In this document: in pieces, positions 40,464-49,497 of the stretch
How positions within the stretch are numbered: the first letter of the stretch is position 1
How the letters are laid out: each line of letters opens with the position of its first letter
Assembly: GCA_963752755.1 (NCBI GenBank)
Contig: CAVVZJ010000018.1
Coordinates: 34,402-98,401, forward strand
From: CAVVZJ01 sp963752755
Lineage (GTDB): Bacteria > Planctomycetota > Planctomycetia > Isosphaerales > Isosphaeraceae
Length of the DNA: 64,000 nt
Direction: 5' to 3'
Notes under the pieces: model-generated
What the model was told of the DNA's origin: nothing
What the model saw: only the letters and a program-made list of their open reading frames with translations
Databases searched by the model: none
Program-made: the position numbers and the translations under genes

Positions 40464-40468
40464 GGATC
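40464..40468. repeat. Target site duplication of the inner transposon, right copy
   Basis: GGATC, identical to 27472-27476, followed directly by the remaining 31 bases of the outer element's left terminal repeat. Confidence 0.88.
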
Positions 40469-40499
40469 CGATAGCAACGGAGAAAAAAACAACGAACTT
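40469..40499 (+). repeat. Inner 31 bases of the outer transposon's left terminal repeat
   Basis: Begins CGATAGCAACGGAG, has seven A and ends ACGAACTT. With GGGGATC at 27470-27476 it forms the original 38-bp repeat, matching the right end (52568-52605) at 35 of 38 positions. Confidence 0.9.
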
Positions 40500-40504
40500 C
40501 ACCG

Positions 40505-43479
40505 TTACGGGTGTTCACCGGGTGCCCGGAGCGGGCGAAGACGGTTGCGGCTCAGTCCCGCCTCGACCTCGAAGCGGCACTTGCCATACGGGTTGAGGTG
40601 CTCGTACCGGGAAGGCCAGAGCCGTGCGATGTCCTCCTCGTTTACCGTCTTGCCTTCGGCACGGAGCTGCTCGATCACCGCGGTCATGTAGACCGTGTTC
40701 CACGTCACCACCGCGTTGGTCACCAGATTCAGACACGCCGCCTGATTCTGTAGCTGCTCCTCTTGCTTCTTTCGCAGCACGCTCTTGTTGGCGAAGAACA
40801 GGAAATCCCGCAGGCTGTGCAAGGCCTCGCCCTTGTTGAGCTGGCCGAGGATCCGCCGCCGGTAGTCCCCGCTCTCCAGGTAGCGGATGATGAAGACCGT
40901 CTTGACCAGGCGGCCGTACTCCTGCAGCGCCCGCGTCAGGCGATTCTTGCGGGGGTACGACTGGAGCTTGCCGATCAGCAGTGACGCGGTGACCCAGCCG
41001 CGCTTCAGCGACCCGGCCAGGCGCAACAGGTCGTCCCAGTTGCGCAGGATGCGGTCGCGGTTGATCCGCCCACGTAGCAGAGGTGCGAGGTGGTGATGCC
41101 GCTTCTGGCGGTCCAGGCGGAACAATCTCTGGTCGGCAAGGTCGCGGATGCGCGGGGAGAACTGCATGCCCAGCAGGTCGAACAGGGCGAAGACAATCTC
41201 GGTGTATCCCGCCGTATCCGTCGTGTGCTCGAGGATCGGCAGCTCGGTCTCGTTGTCGAGGATCTCGTCGAGCACGTAGGTCGCGTCGCGGATCGTGGCC
41301 GGGATCACCTTGGTGCCGTACTGGGAGAACTGGTCCGCGGTCCAGGTGTAGAAGGTCACCCCCTTCCCGTAGCCGAAGTAGCGTGGCAGGGCCGTGGCCA
41401 TCCGCACCTTGCCGGAGACGGGGAACCGCTGGCCGTCGGACGAGGAGAGCGTGCCGGTGCCCCAGAAGCGGCTCAGCGGCTGGCGATACTGGAAGTTGAC
41501 GAGGCGCGTCGTCGCGGCCTTCAGGGTCTCGTCGCGGATGTACCAGTTCGTGCACCAGGCGAGCCTCTGGTAGGTCAGGTCGGAGATCCGCGCCATGCGG
41601 ACCGGGCCGAGGTTGCACGCCTGGGCCATGACCGACGCATAGAGATGGGTTCGCAACTCACGGCTCCGCGGCTCCGTCCCGCCCGCGTGCCCGAAGTCGT
41701 CGCTGAAGTGCGTCCAGCCGTCGACCTCGATGAGCAGTTCGCTCAGCTCGACCAGCGGCAGCCGCTCGTCAATGAGCCGCTCCAGTTCCAACGTACTCTC
41801 CGGCCTCTCTTCCGCCTCCAGGGGCGAGACCACCAGCTTGTCGCCCTCCATGCGGACGTCTTCGCCCTTGGCGAGCGAGGCCTCGACCCGATCCAGGAGC
41901 CCGCTCAACTCCTGCTCGCGCTCGCACAGGCGATCTCTTCCGTCTTCCGGGGCCTGGAACTCCCGACACGCCTCGGTCCGTAGGACGGGCCAGTCCTCCC
42001 GGGGGATCAGGTACGTCTCGGGATCAGCGTAGCGCCGGCTTCCCTCCAGCCAGACGTCACCCGCGCAGAGCGCCCTCGGAGCTCCCACAGGACGCACAGC
42101 TCGAAGTAGTGGCGGCGTCCGGTCGGGTCGGGGTTGTCGTTGACGTACGGCCGCCATCGGGCGGGGACGAAGTCGAACGACGCCCCGTCGGGCAAGATCC
42201 GGCGACGCTCGGCGTTGAGCCGGCGGAGCTGGTCCACGGCCCGCAGCAGGGGCGAGTTCCCCGTGGAGTGGAACGCGAGGGCGTCGATGAACTCGGGGGT
42301 GAACTGGCGGAGGTAGGTATAGCGGCTCTCGAGGAAGTCGAAATAGTGGTCGTCGGGGGGCCGGATGATCCGGTCGGATTTGTCGACGGCGTGCCGGAGT
42401 TCGGCCGGGGGGACGCGGCGGTAGATGGCCCGCCGCAGGTCCGCGTCCCGGACCGCGGGGTCGAGGACCACCCGGCCGATCTCGCGGAAGAGCCGGACCT
42501 GCTCGTTGGTCGCCGAGGCGACGGAGAGCCGGAAGTCCTCCAGGTCGCGGCGGGCGCGGTGGTAAGCCTCGGCGAGGCAGTGGTCGAAGAGGTCGACGGC
42601 GTCGTCGGTCAGGTCGACCAGGGTCTGATAGAGGAAGGCGACGAGGATCGGGTAACGCCGCTGCTCGGGCATCCGCTGGAGGGCCTGGTTCGTGGATCGG
42701 CGTGCGACTTGGGCGAGGAACTTCAGGCGGTTCGGGCTCAGCGACGACACGTCCCAGCGGTCGACCCCCCAGCCCCGGCAGAAGGCACGCTTCTCCAGGG
42801 TGACGAGGACCGTCGGCGGCGTAGATGACGCGACGGGCTGCTGGAGCCAGGCCAGGCGGGAGCGTCCGATGGTGGGGTCGACGGTCAGCAGGCCGTCGAG
42901 CCGGGCCTTGCAGTCCCTGGTCAAGATCGGGGCCAGCCGTCGCCAGGTCTCCCGCTGCGCCCGCTGTCGGGCCGCGGCGATGAGTTTCTCGAGGTGGGTG
43001 ACTCCCGGACGCTCGACCCGGAGGCCGAGGAGGTGCTCGCAGGCCAGGCGCAGGAGCAAGGTCGGTCGGTCGTGCTCCAGGGCACGCTCCACGAGCCAGT
43101 CCTCGACCTGGGCCAAATCATCGGGCGTGGCCTTGCGGAAGCCGAGGTGCTGCCGGATCTGCCGGAGGTGCTCGGTCCGCGTCTGTCCCCGTCGGCCGTA
43201 CCGCGCCAGCTCGCCCGGGGCGACGTCGAGTTGCCGCGCGACGAAGACGACGACTGCCTCGGGGGCGGTGCCCAGGTCGTCGGGGCAGAAGCCGAGAAAG
43301 CGGAGCGCACCGAGCTGGAGGGCGAACCCGAGGCGGTTGGCCGGCGAGGCCGTGCGGGGGAGCTGCCTGCGGTCGGCGCGGGAGAGGGTGAAGTACCTGT
43401 CGATGTCGCCGGGGAGGACCTGGCCGGGGAAGCGGTCGAGCCGCTCGCGTTCCGCGTCACTGAGGAAACCGGTGGGCAT
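40505..43479 (-). CDS. tnpA: Tn3-family transposase of the outer element (frame break near 42080)
   Basis: About 992 residues. ATG 43479 has GGAGGAG just upstream; the longer upstream frame would cover the res region and is not coding. Same architecture as the inner transposase: DUF4158-like N-terminus (MPTGFLSDAERERLDRFPGQ), FVPARWRPYV, then the catalytic domain with LLIEVDGWTHFSDDF, LEHTTDTAGYTEIVFALFDLLGMQF and QLNKGEALHSLRDFLFF. One missing base near 42080 splits the frame (should read ELCVLWELRAALCAGDVWLEG). The C-terminal end is six bases from its terminal repeat. Divergent to the resolvase with the res region between, as in Tn3 itself. Confidence 0.92.
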
Positions 43480-43650
43480 GGTGGTCTCCTCCGGGGTCGC
43501 TCGTCGCGGGTTCTCGAAAAAGAAGAGTTTCGAGAAGGACCGATGTGAATGGCCTGACGACGCGAAATCGCCACAACCCGGTTCTCGGAATCGCTTTCTC
43601 GCCAGTGTACGAGTACGATGAGTTTCGAGAAAGCCGGTGGGAGGGATCAC
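43480..43650. promoter_or_regulatory. Putative res site of the outer transposon
   Basis: 171-base gap between divergent transposase and resolvase genes. It holds an inverted pair TTCTCGAAA (43511-43519)/TTTCGAGAA (43528-43536), a related pair around 43581-43600 (GTTCTCGGA and CTTTCTCGCC), and a further TTTCGAGAA at 43623-43631. This looks like the usual set of resolvase dimer sites, which would also cover both promoters. Confidence 0.65.
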
Positions 43651-44205
43651 ATGCGGATCGGCTATGCCCGGGTCTCCACCGACGAGCAGTCGCTCGACCT
43701 CCAGCTCGATGCCCTGAAGAAGGCCGGTTGCAAGCGGGTCTTCACCGACAAGACGTCGGCCGAGAAGGGAGACCGGCCCGGCCTGGCGGACGCCGTGTCC
43801 CACCTCCGGTCCGGCGACATGCTCGTGGTCTGGAAGCTGGACCGCCTGGGGCGCACCGTGAAGGGGCTGGTCGAGTTCGTATCCGACCTGCAAGGGCGAG
43901 GCATCCAGTTCCGTAGTCTCACCGACGGCATCGACACCACGACGCCGGCGGGCCGGTTCTTCTTCCACGTCATGGCGTCGCTGGCGCAGATGGAGCGGGA
44001 GCTGCTGGCCGAGCGCACCCGGGCGGGGCTGGACGCGGCGCGGCGGCGGGGCCGGGTCGGCGGCCGCAAGCGGCGGATGACGCCGGGCAAGGTGGAATCC
44101 GCCCGCAAGCTGCTCGGGGGCGGCATGCCGCCGCGGGACGTGGCCCGGAACCTCGGCATCTCGGTCCCGACGCTCTATCGCTGGGTGCCCGCGTCGAGCC
44201 GGTGA
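43651..44205 (+). CDS. tnpR: Serine resolvase
   Basis: 184 residues, ATG 43651 preceded by GGGAGGG. Resolvase/invertase of the Tn3 TnpR class: catalytic Ser9 in IGYARVSTDEQSLDLQ, KAGCKRVFTDKTSAEKGDRPGL, VVWKLDRLGRTVKGLVE, MASLAQMERELLAERTRAGL, and a C-terminal helix-turn-helix (MPPRDVARNLGISVPTLYRW). It resolves co-integrates at the upstream res region. Full length and unbroken. The cargo genes begin 65 bases after its stop. Confidence 0.93.
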   Translation: MRIGYARVSTDEQSLDLQLDALKKAGCKRVFTDKTSAEKGDRPGLADAVSHLRSGDMLVVWKLDRLGRTVKGLVEFVSDLQGRGIQFRSLTDGIDTTTPAGRFFFHVMASLAQMERELLAERTRAGLDAARRRGRVGGRKRRMTPGKVESARKLLGGGMPPRDVARNLGISVPTLYRWVPASSR

Positions 44206-44270
44206 ACCGTTCAGCGGCCGGGGACGAGTCGTCCTACGACAACCATTCGGGGACCGTTGGGCTCAAAGGG

Positions 44271-44834
44271 ATGAACGACGTCACACGCATCCTCTCGGCC
44301 ATCGAGCAGGGCGACGCACGGGCGGCCGGGCAACTCTTGCCGCTGGTCTACGACGAGCTCCGCAAGCTCGCCGCCCAGCGTCTCGCGCTGGAGAAGCCCG
44401 GTCAGACCCTCCAGGCCACGGTCCTGGTACACGAGGCCTACGTCCGGCTGGTCGGTGAGGAGGAGGGCCGGGGCTGGGACAATCGCGGGCACTTCTTCGC
44501 CGCGGCGGCCGAGGCCATGCGTCGCATCCTCGTCGAGCGGGCCCGCTCCAGGGGGCGGATCAAGCGGGGGGGCCAGTGGCGGCGCGTCGACTTGGAGGAT
44601 CTCGCCCTGGCGGTCTCGGCTCCCCCGGATCTGCTCCTGACCCTGGACGAGGCCATCGCGGGGCTCGAGGCCGAGGACCCCGCCGCCGCGGCCCTGGTGC
44701 GGCTGCGCTACTACGCCGGCCTGTCGGTCGAGGAGGCCGGGGCCTCGCTCAGGATCTCGACCGCAACGGCTTACCGCCACTGGGCCTATGCTCGTGCCTG
44801 GCTGGCTTCCGACCTCCTCGACGACCGCGGCTGA
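44271..44834 (+). CDS. ECF sigma factor carried by the outer transposon
   Basis: 187 residues. Start at ATG 44271 (MNDVTRILSAIEQGDARAA), matching the family N-terminus; the longer frame to 44202 overlaps the resolvase end. Region 2 (QLLPLVYDELRKLAAQRL, ATVLVHEAYVRLV, HFFAAAAEAMRRILVERA) and region 4 (AGLSVEEAGASLRISTATAYRHW) are intact. Close paralogue of the resident sigma factor at the left edge. The kinase gene follows 90 bases later, repeating the chromosomal arrangement. As mobile cargo it would bring its own promoter specificity, possibly for the two surface-protein genes downstream (inference). Confidence 0.9.
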   Translation: MNDVTRILSAIEQGDARAAGQLLPLVYDELRKLAAQRLALEKPGQTLQATVLVHEAYVRLVGEEEGRGWDNRGHFFAAAAEAMRRILVERARSRGRIKRGGQWRRVDLEDLALAVSAPPDLLLTLDEAIAGLEAEDPAAAALVRLRYYAGLSVEEAGASLRISTATAYRHWAYARAWLASDLLDDRG

Positions 44835-44924
44835 CGCCCCCGCAAGATTTTTTCCTCGCCGCGTGAGAATCGCCGGCCGGATTCGTCGCATTGTCGATCG
44901 GAGCCGGTCCGCGAGGAGAAGGTT

Positions 44925-47900
44925 ATGGTCCACGACGCTGTCAGGGTTAAGTCGATCTTCCTCGCCGCCGTCGAGCGCTACCCGGCCGAGCAGTGGCCCG
45001 CCTACCTCGATGGAGCCTGCGGCGAGGACGGCGAGTTGCGGGAGCGGGTGGAGCGACTGCTCGGCGCCCATAGCGGGCAGAAGAACCTCCACATTCCCGC
45101 GGCTTCCCGGGCCGAGGAGACGGTCGCCCGGCCGGTCGTCGAGCGGCCGGGCGAGATGGTCGGCCCCTACAAGCCGATGGAGCAGATCGGCGAGGGGGGC
45201 ATGGGCATCGTGTACGTCGCCGAGCAGCACCATCCCGTGCGCCGCAAGGTGGCGCTGAAGATCATCAAGCCGGGGATGGACACCAGGCAGGTCATCGCCC
45301 GCTTCGAGGCCGAGCGCCAGGCCCTGGCGATGATGGACCATCCCAACATCGCCAAGGTCCACGACGGCGGAACCACCGAGTCGGGACGGCCCTACTTCGT
45401 GATGGAGCTCGTCCGGGGCCTACCCATCACCGAGTACTGCGACCGGGAACAACTCTCGATCCGCGAACGCCTGGACCTGTTCGTCCTGGTCTGCCGCGCT
45501 GTGCAGCACGCGCACCAGAAGGGGATCATCCACCGCGACCTGAAGCCGTCGAACATCCTGGTGACGCTGCACGATGGCGTGCCCGTGCCGAAGGTCATCG
45601 ACTTCGGTGTCGCCAAGGCCACCGGCCAGAGCCTCACCGAGAAGACCGTCTATACCGCGTTCACGCAACTGATCGGCACGCCACTGTACATGAGCCCCGA
45701 GCAGGTCGAGCTCTCGGGCCTCGACGTGGACACCCGCAGCGACATCTACTCGCTGGGCGTGCTGCTCTACGAGCTGTTGACCGGGACGACCCCCTTCGAT
45801 TCCGAGACGCTGGGGAAGGCCGCGTTCGACGAGATGCGGCGGATCATCCGCGAGGACGAGCCGCCGAAGCCGAGCACGCGGCTGAGCACGCTGGGTGAGG
45901 CCGTGACGACAACCTCGGCGAAGCGGTCGTCCGACCCGAGGCGTTTGGATCGAGCGGTGCGAGGCGAGCTCGATTGGATCGTGATGAAGGCGCTGGAGAA
46001 GGATCGTCGCCGCCGCTACGAGACGGCCAACGACTTTGCCGCCGACGTGATGCGCCACCTCACTGACCGGCCGGTCGAGGCGTGTCCGCCGTCGGCATGG
46101 TATCGGCTCGGAAAATTCGCCCGCAGAAACCAGACGCGCCTGGTTATCGGGCCCTAGCCACGGCGTCGGCCCTGATCGTCGTCCTTATTCTGGGTGCGTT
46201 CCAGCTTCAGTCGGCCAGCCGGATCCGCCAGGTCAGTCAGGACGTGCGGCAGGCGATTGTGGGTGCCCGGACGGCGATCGAGGCCGGCGATTTGGCACTT
46301 GCCCGCCAGCGTGTGGCCGAGGCGCAAGGGCGCCTGCAAACTGATCGAGTGGCGATGTCCGATCTGGCCGAGGAGGTGGACCGGATCCGGCGGGAGATCG
46401 AGACGCGTCAAGCCGATGAAACACGCTTCAAGCAGTTCCTCAAGCTGGCCAGCGACGCCCAGGACAAGATGGCATATACCGAAGGCTTGGGCGGAGAGAG
46501 CATGGCCGAGGAGGCTCTAAGACTCTACGGTGCATCGACCGATGATCATTGGATTTCGCGTCTAGAGAGTTCCTATCTGACCAAGAACCAGAAGGAACAA
46601 GTTCGCGAGACGACTTACGTCACCCTGGTCTCGCTTGCCGATTTTGGAGTCCGCTGGCGTGGCCGGCTCGAGGACCCTGAATCTGTGAGACAAAGCCACG
46701 ATCTCCTACGGCGCGCCCGGGCCTTCCATGAGCCGACACGGGCCTTCTACTTCGTGCGTAGCCGGTGTCACCGGATCCAGGGTGACGCCGTCTCGGCCGA
46801 GGCGGACATCGAGCGGTCGAAGGACGCCCCGGCACGCACAGCCTGGGATCATTTCTTGCCAGGTCACACGGCCGGCTGGGACGGCGATCTCGACGAGGCC
46901 ATCCGCTCGTATCTCGCGGCCCTGGCGATACAGCCCGACCATTTCAATTCGCTCTTCTTTCTCGCCATGCGGTTGGCCCAAGGTAATCGCCACCGTGAAG
47001 CCGAGGCGATCGCTTATTTCACCGCTTGCATCGCGCTGCGACCTCGCCACTTTTTTGCCATCAGCAATCGAGCCGAGTGCCATCAGAATCTCGGACAGTT
47101 CGATGCGGCGGAAGCCGACTACTCGGCCGCCATTGCGGTTGCCGACACCGCGATGCAACGGCTCAAGGCTTATCGAGAGCGATGTGACCTGTACTCCCTC
47201 ACAGGTCAATCGGAAAAAGCTCGGGCGGATAATCTCCAAGTCATCCGGGTATTAGAAGAACTGGTCGAGACTCAACAGAGAGAGCATGGACCTGACAGCC
47301 TCATGGCTCTCGACGCGATGGCAGCGCTTTCGAGTGCCTACGTCGCCGAGGAAAGCCGGATCCAGGACGCGATCGCCTTGTCTGAACAAACGCTGGAGCA
47401 GTGCGGGGCCAGGCTTGGGCCAGACCACCTCACCACGCGCACCGCCACGGAAAGCCTGGCCTATGCCTACTACCAGATGGGACGATCGCGAGAAGCCGTC
47501 GCCCTGTTCGAACAGTTGATGGAGCGAGCACGAGCTGCGGATCCCGAGGCGAAGCCGATCAGTTACATGAATGGGTTGGCCGGCTGCTACGGAGCCTTGG
47601 GGCAGCCCGAGAAGGCCGAGCCGCTCTTGCGTGAGCTGGCCGCCTTCTGGAAAGCGAAAGCCGGGGCTGACTCGTCGGGATATGCCCAGCGGCTGGCTCC
47701 GCTCGGCCTGTCCCTCCTCGAACAACACAAGCCGGTGGAGGCCGAGCCGATCTTGCGCGAGTGCCTCGCGATCCGCGAGAAGACCGAGCCTGACGCCTGG
47801 TCCACTGCCAACGCCGCGTCGATGCTAGGCGGCAGTCTGCTCGGCCAGCAAAAGTATGCCGAGGCCGAACCTCTGCTCCTGTCCGGCTACGAGGGGCTGA

Positions 47901-48070
47901 TGCGGCGGGAGGAGACGATTCCTCCAGACGCCAAGGTCCGCCTGACAGAAGCCATCGAACGGCTGGTGCAGTTGTACGAGGAATGGGGCCGGAAGCACGA
48001 GGCCGACGAATGGCGTGCGAAACAGCCCCTGACGAAGTCCCCGAAGCCTGCCGAGACGAAGGGCGACTGA
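44925..48070 (+). CDS. Ser/Thr protein kinase with transmembrane helix and TPR sensor region (frame break near 46152)
   Basis: About 1049 residues; ATG 44925 with AGGAGAAGG upstream. Kinase domain (about 84-370): IGEGGMGIVYVAE, VALKII, IIHRDLKPSNILV, VIDFGVAKATG, SPEQVELSGLDVDTRSDIYSLG. The first frame ends at 46157, but one missing G in GGGCCC near 46152 leads directly into a hydrophobic helix (ATASALIVVLILGAF, about 415-430) and a C-terminal region of about 600 residues with TPR units (AIQPDHFNSLFFLAMRLAQG; QFDAAEADYSAAIAVADTAM; GRSREAVALFEQLMERARA). Joined with the upstream ECF factor it forms a mobile signalling module. Kinase domain sequence is very similar to the chromosomal STK at 628. 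Confidence 0.88.
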
Positions 48071-48213
48071 AGCCCGCCTTCCGGGAGTGAGCCGGGGACG
48101 ATCGAGAAACCCGATCCGCCTGATTAGGCCAGTCGGAAGCTACCGTCGGGCCCGTGCGGTCGGCGTGTGCGCCAGTGATTCTCTCTCATCTTCACTCAGA
48201 AAGGACCAAACAC

Positions 48214-49263
48214 ATGACTCCGTCGAACAGAGACCCCGGGACCACGGCTCGAAGCCTCCGGCGAACCTTCCTGCTGGCCGCGAGCGGCATGCTCACCGTG
48301 CTCTTCGCCGCTCCAGCACCGGCTTATGCACAGGGCAACCAGGGAGTGATCTACTTCCGGACGACCGACTTCACCCACTACCTGGTCAACGGAGATGGGA
48401 CGAACCTCCAGTCGATCGCGGCACCCTCGAACACGACCTATGCGAGTGCGCGAAGCGACTATCCGGGTGGCCGCCAGTATGTGTACGCCCGAGAAGACGG
48501 TCAGATCCCCGGGACAACCACTAGCTATGGAAACCTCATGGTCTGGAACGAAGCTGGGGAGAGCAAGGCAGTTACCGAGATCGACGGTCCGCTCTATCAC
48601 CCTTCGGAGGCCAACGGCGTCAGATGGTCGAACGACGACCTGGATAGCTTCCTCTCGTTCCGCCTGTACGACCCTAGCACCGGTCTGTACTCCATCTACC
48701 GAGCCCACGTCACGGCTGCCGAGATCGCATCCGTTGACTTCGAGCCTGTCACTCTCAACGACTCCCGTTTGGAGTTCGTGGCGGAATTCCCCCCTGGGGT
48801 GAGCGTCTTCTATGATTGGCACCCATCCAATACGAAATATTACTACATCGACCCACGGGTCACCAAGCGATCAAGCAATCAAAAGATCCGGGTCAAGACC
48901 GTGGGGATCGGCGCCACCATGGACGACGACCCAATCGTCTTTGACGGAGGGGGCTTACTCGTCCAGATTCGGGTCTCCCCGGTCAACGAGCAGCTCGTGG
49001 CCCTCGCCATCGGGAAGGGGATTCTCTCGGTGAATCTCGTCACTTATGCCTCAGGATTGATCGCCACCGAGAACAACAAGACTTTCACCAATATGAACAG
49101 TCCCTGCTTTTCCCCGGACGGTTCTCTCGTCGCTTTTGGCGCAACTCGCTGGGTCAAGAATAAGGGCTACCGAGGGATCTCCAAAGTGCCGTTCACCGGC
49201 GGCACGATCACCACCGTGACCGACACTCCGTTGGTCACCGTTCCGTACAGCTGGACATGGTGA
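48214..49263 (+). CDS. Secreted TolB/PD40-like beta-propeller protein
   Basis: 349 residues, ATG 48214 with AAAGGA upstream. Clear signal peptide (RTFLLAASGMLTVLFAAPAPAYA, cleavage before QGNQG). The body has WD40/PD40-like blades: GVIYFRTTDFTHYLVNGDGTN, NLMVWNEAGESKAVTEIDG, VSVFYDWHPSNTKYYYID, CFSPDGSLVAFGATRW and a final PFTGGTITTVTDTP. No catalytic motif. It lies between the mobile kinase and the LEPR-XLL protein and may be a periplasmic partner or ligand sensor of that system (inference). No frame break. Confidence 0.75.
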   Translation: MTPSNRDPGTTARSLRRTFLLAASGMLTVLFAAPAPAYAQGNQGVIYFRTTDFTHYLVNGDGTNLQSIAAPSNTTYASARSDYPGGRQYVYAREDGQIPGTTTSYGNLMVWNEAGESKAVTEIDGPLYHPSEANGVRWSNDDLDSFLSFRLYDPSTGLYSIYRAHVTAAEIASVDFEPVTLNDSRLEFVAEFPPGVSVFYDWHPSNTKYYYIDPRVTKRSSNQKIRVKTVGIGATMDDDPIVFDGGGLLVQIRVSPVNEQLVALAIGKGILSVNLVTYASGLIATENNKTFTNMNSPCFSPDGSLVAFGATRWVKNKGYRGISKVPFTGGTITTVTDTPLVTVPYSWTW

Positions 49264-49497
49264 TCGGCCCGTTCGGATAGGGTCATCTCGCCAATATCAG
49301 CCCAAGACTTTGGATGACCCGGACAGGTGCCTGCGGAAGAGTTCTTCCGATGCCGCAGGCACGTAATGCCGCACTCAGTAACGCCATGTGCACAGGCCCT
49401 GGCCGGCCCAGGCGATCGGTCTGCGCACCTGGTCGATCGGGCGACCCGCCGAACTTCGAACCGGACCTTCCCAACGCACAGGATATAGGACAGAACC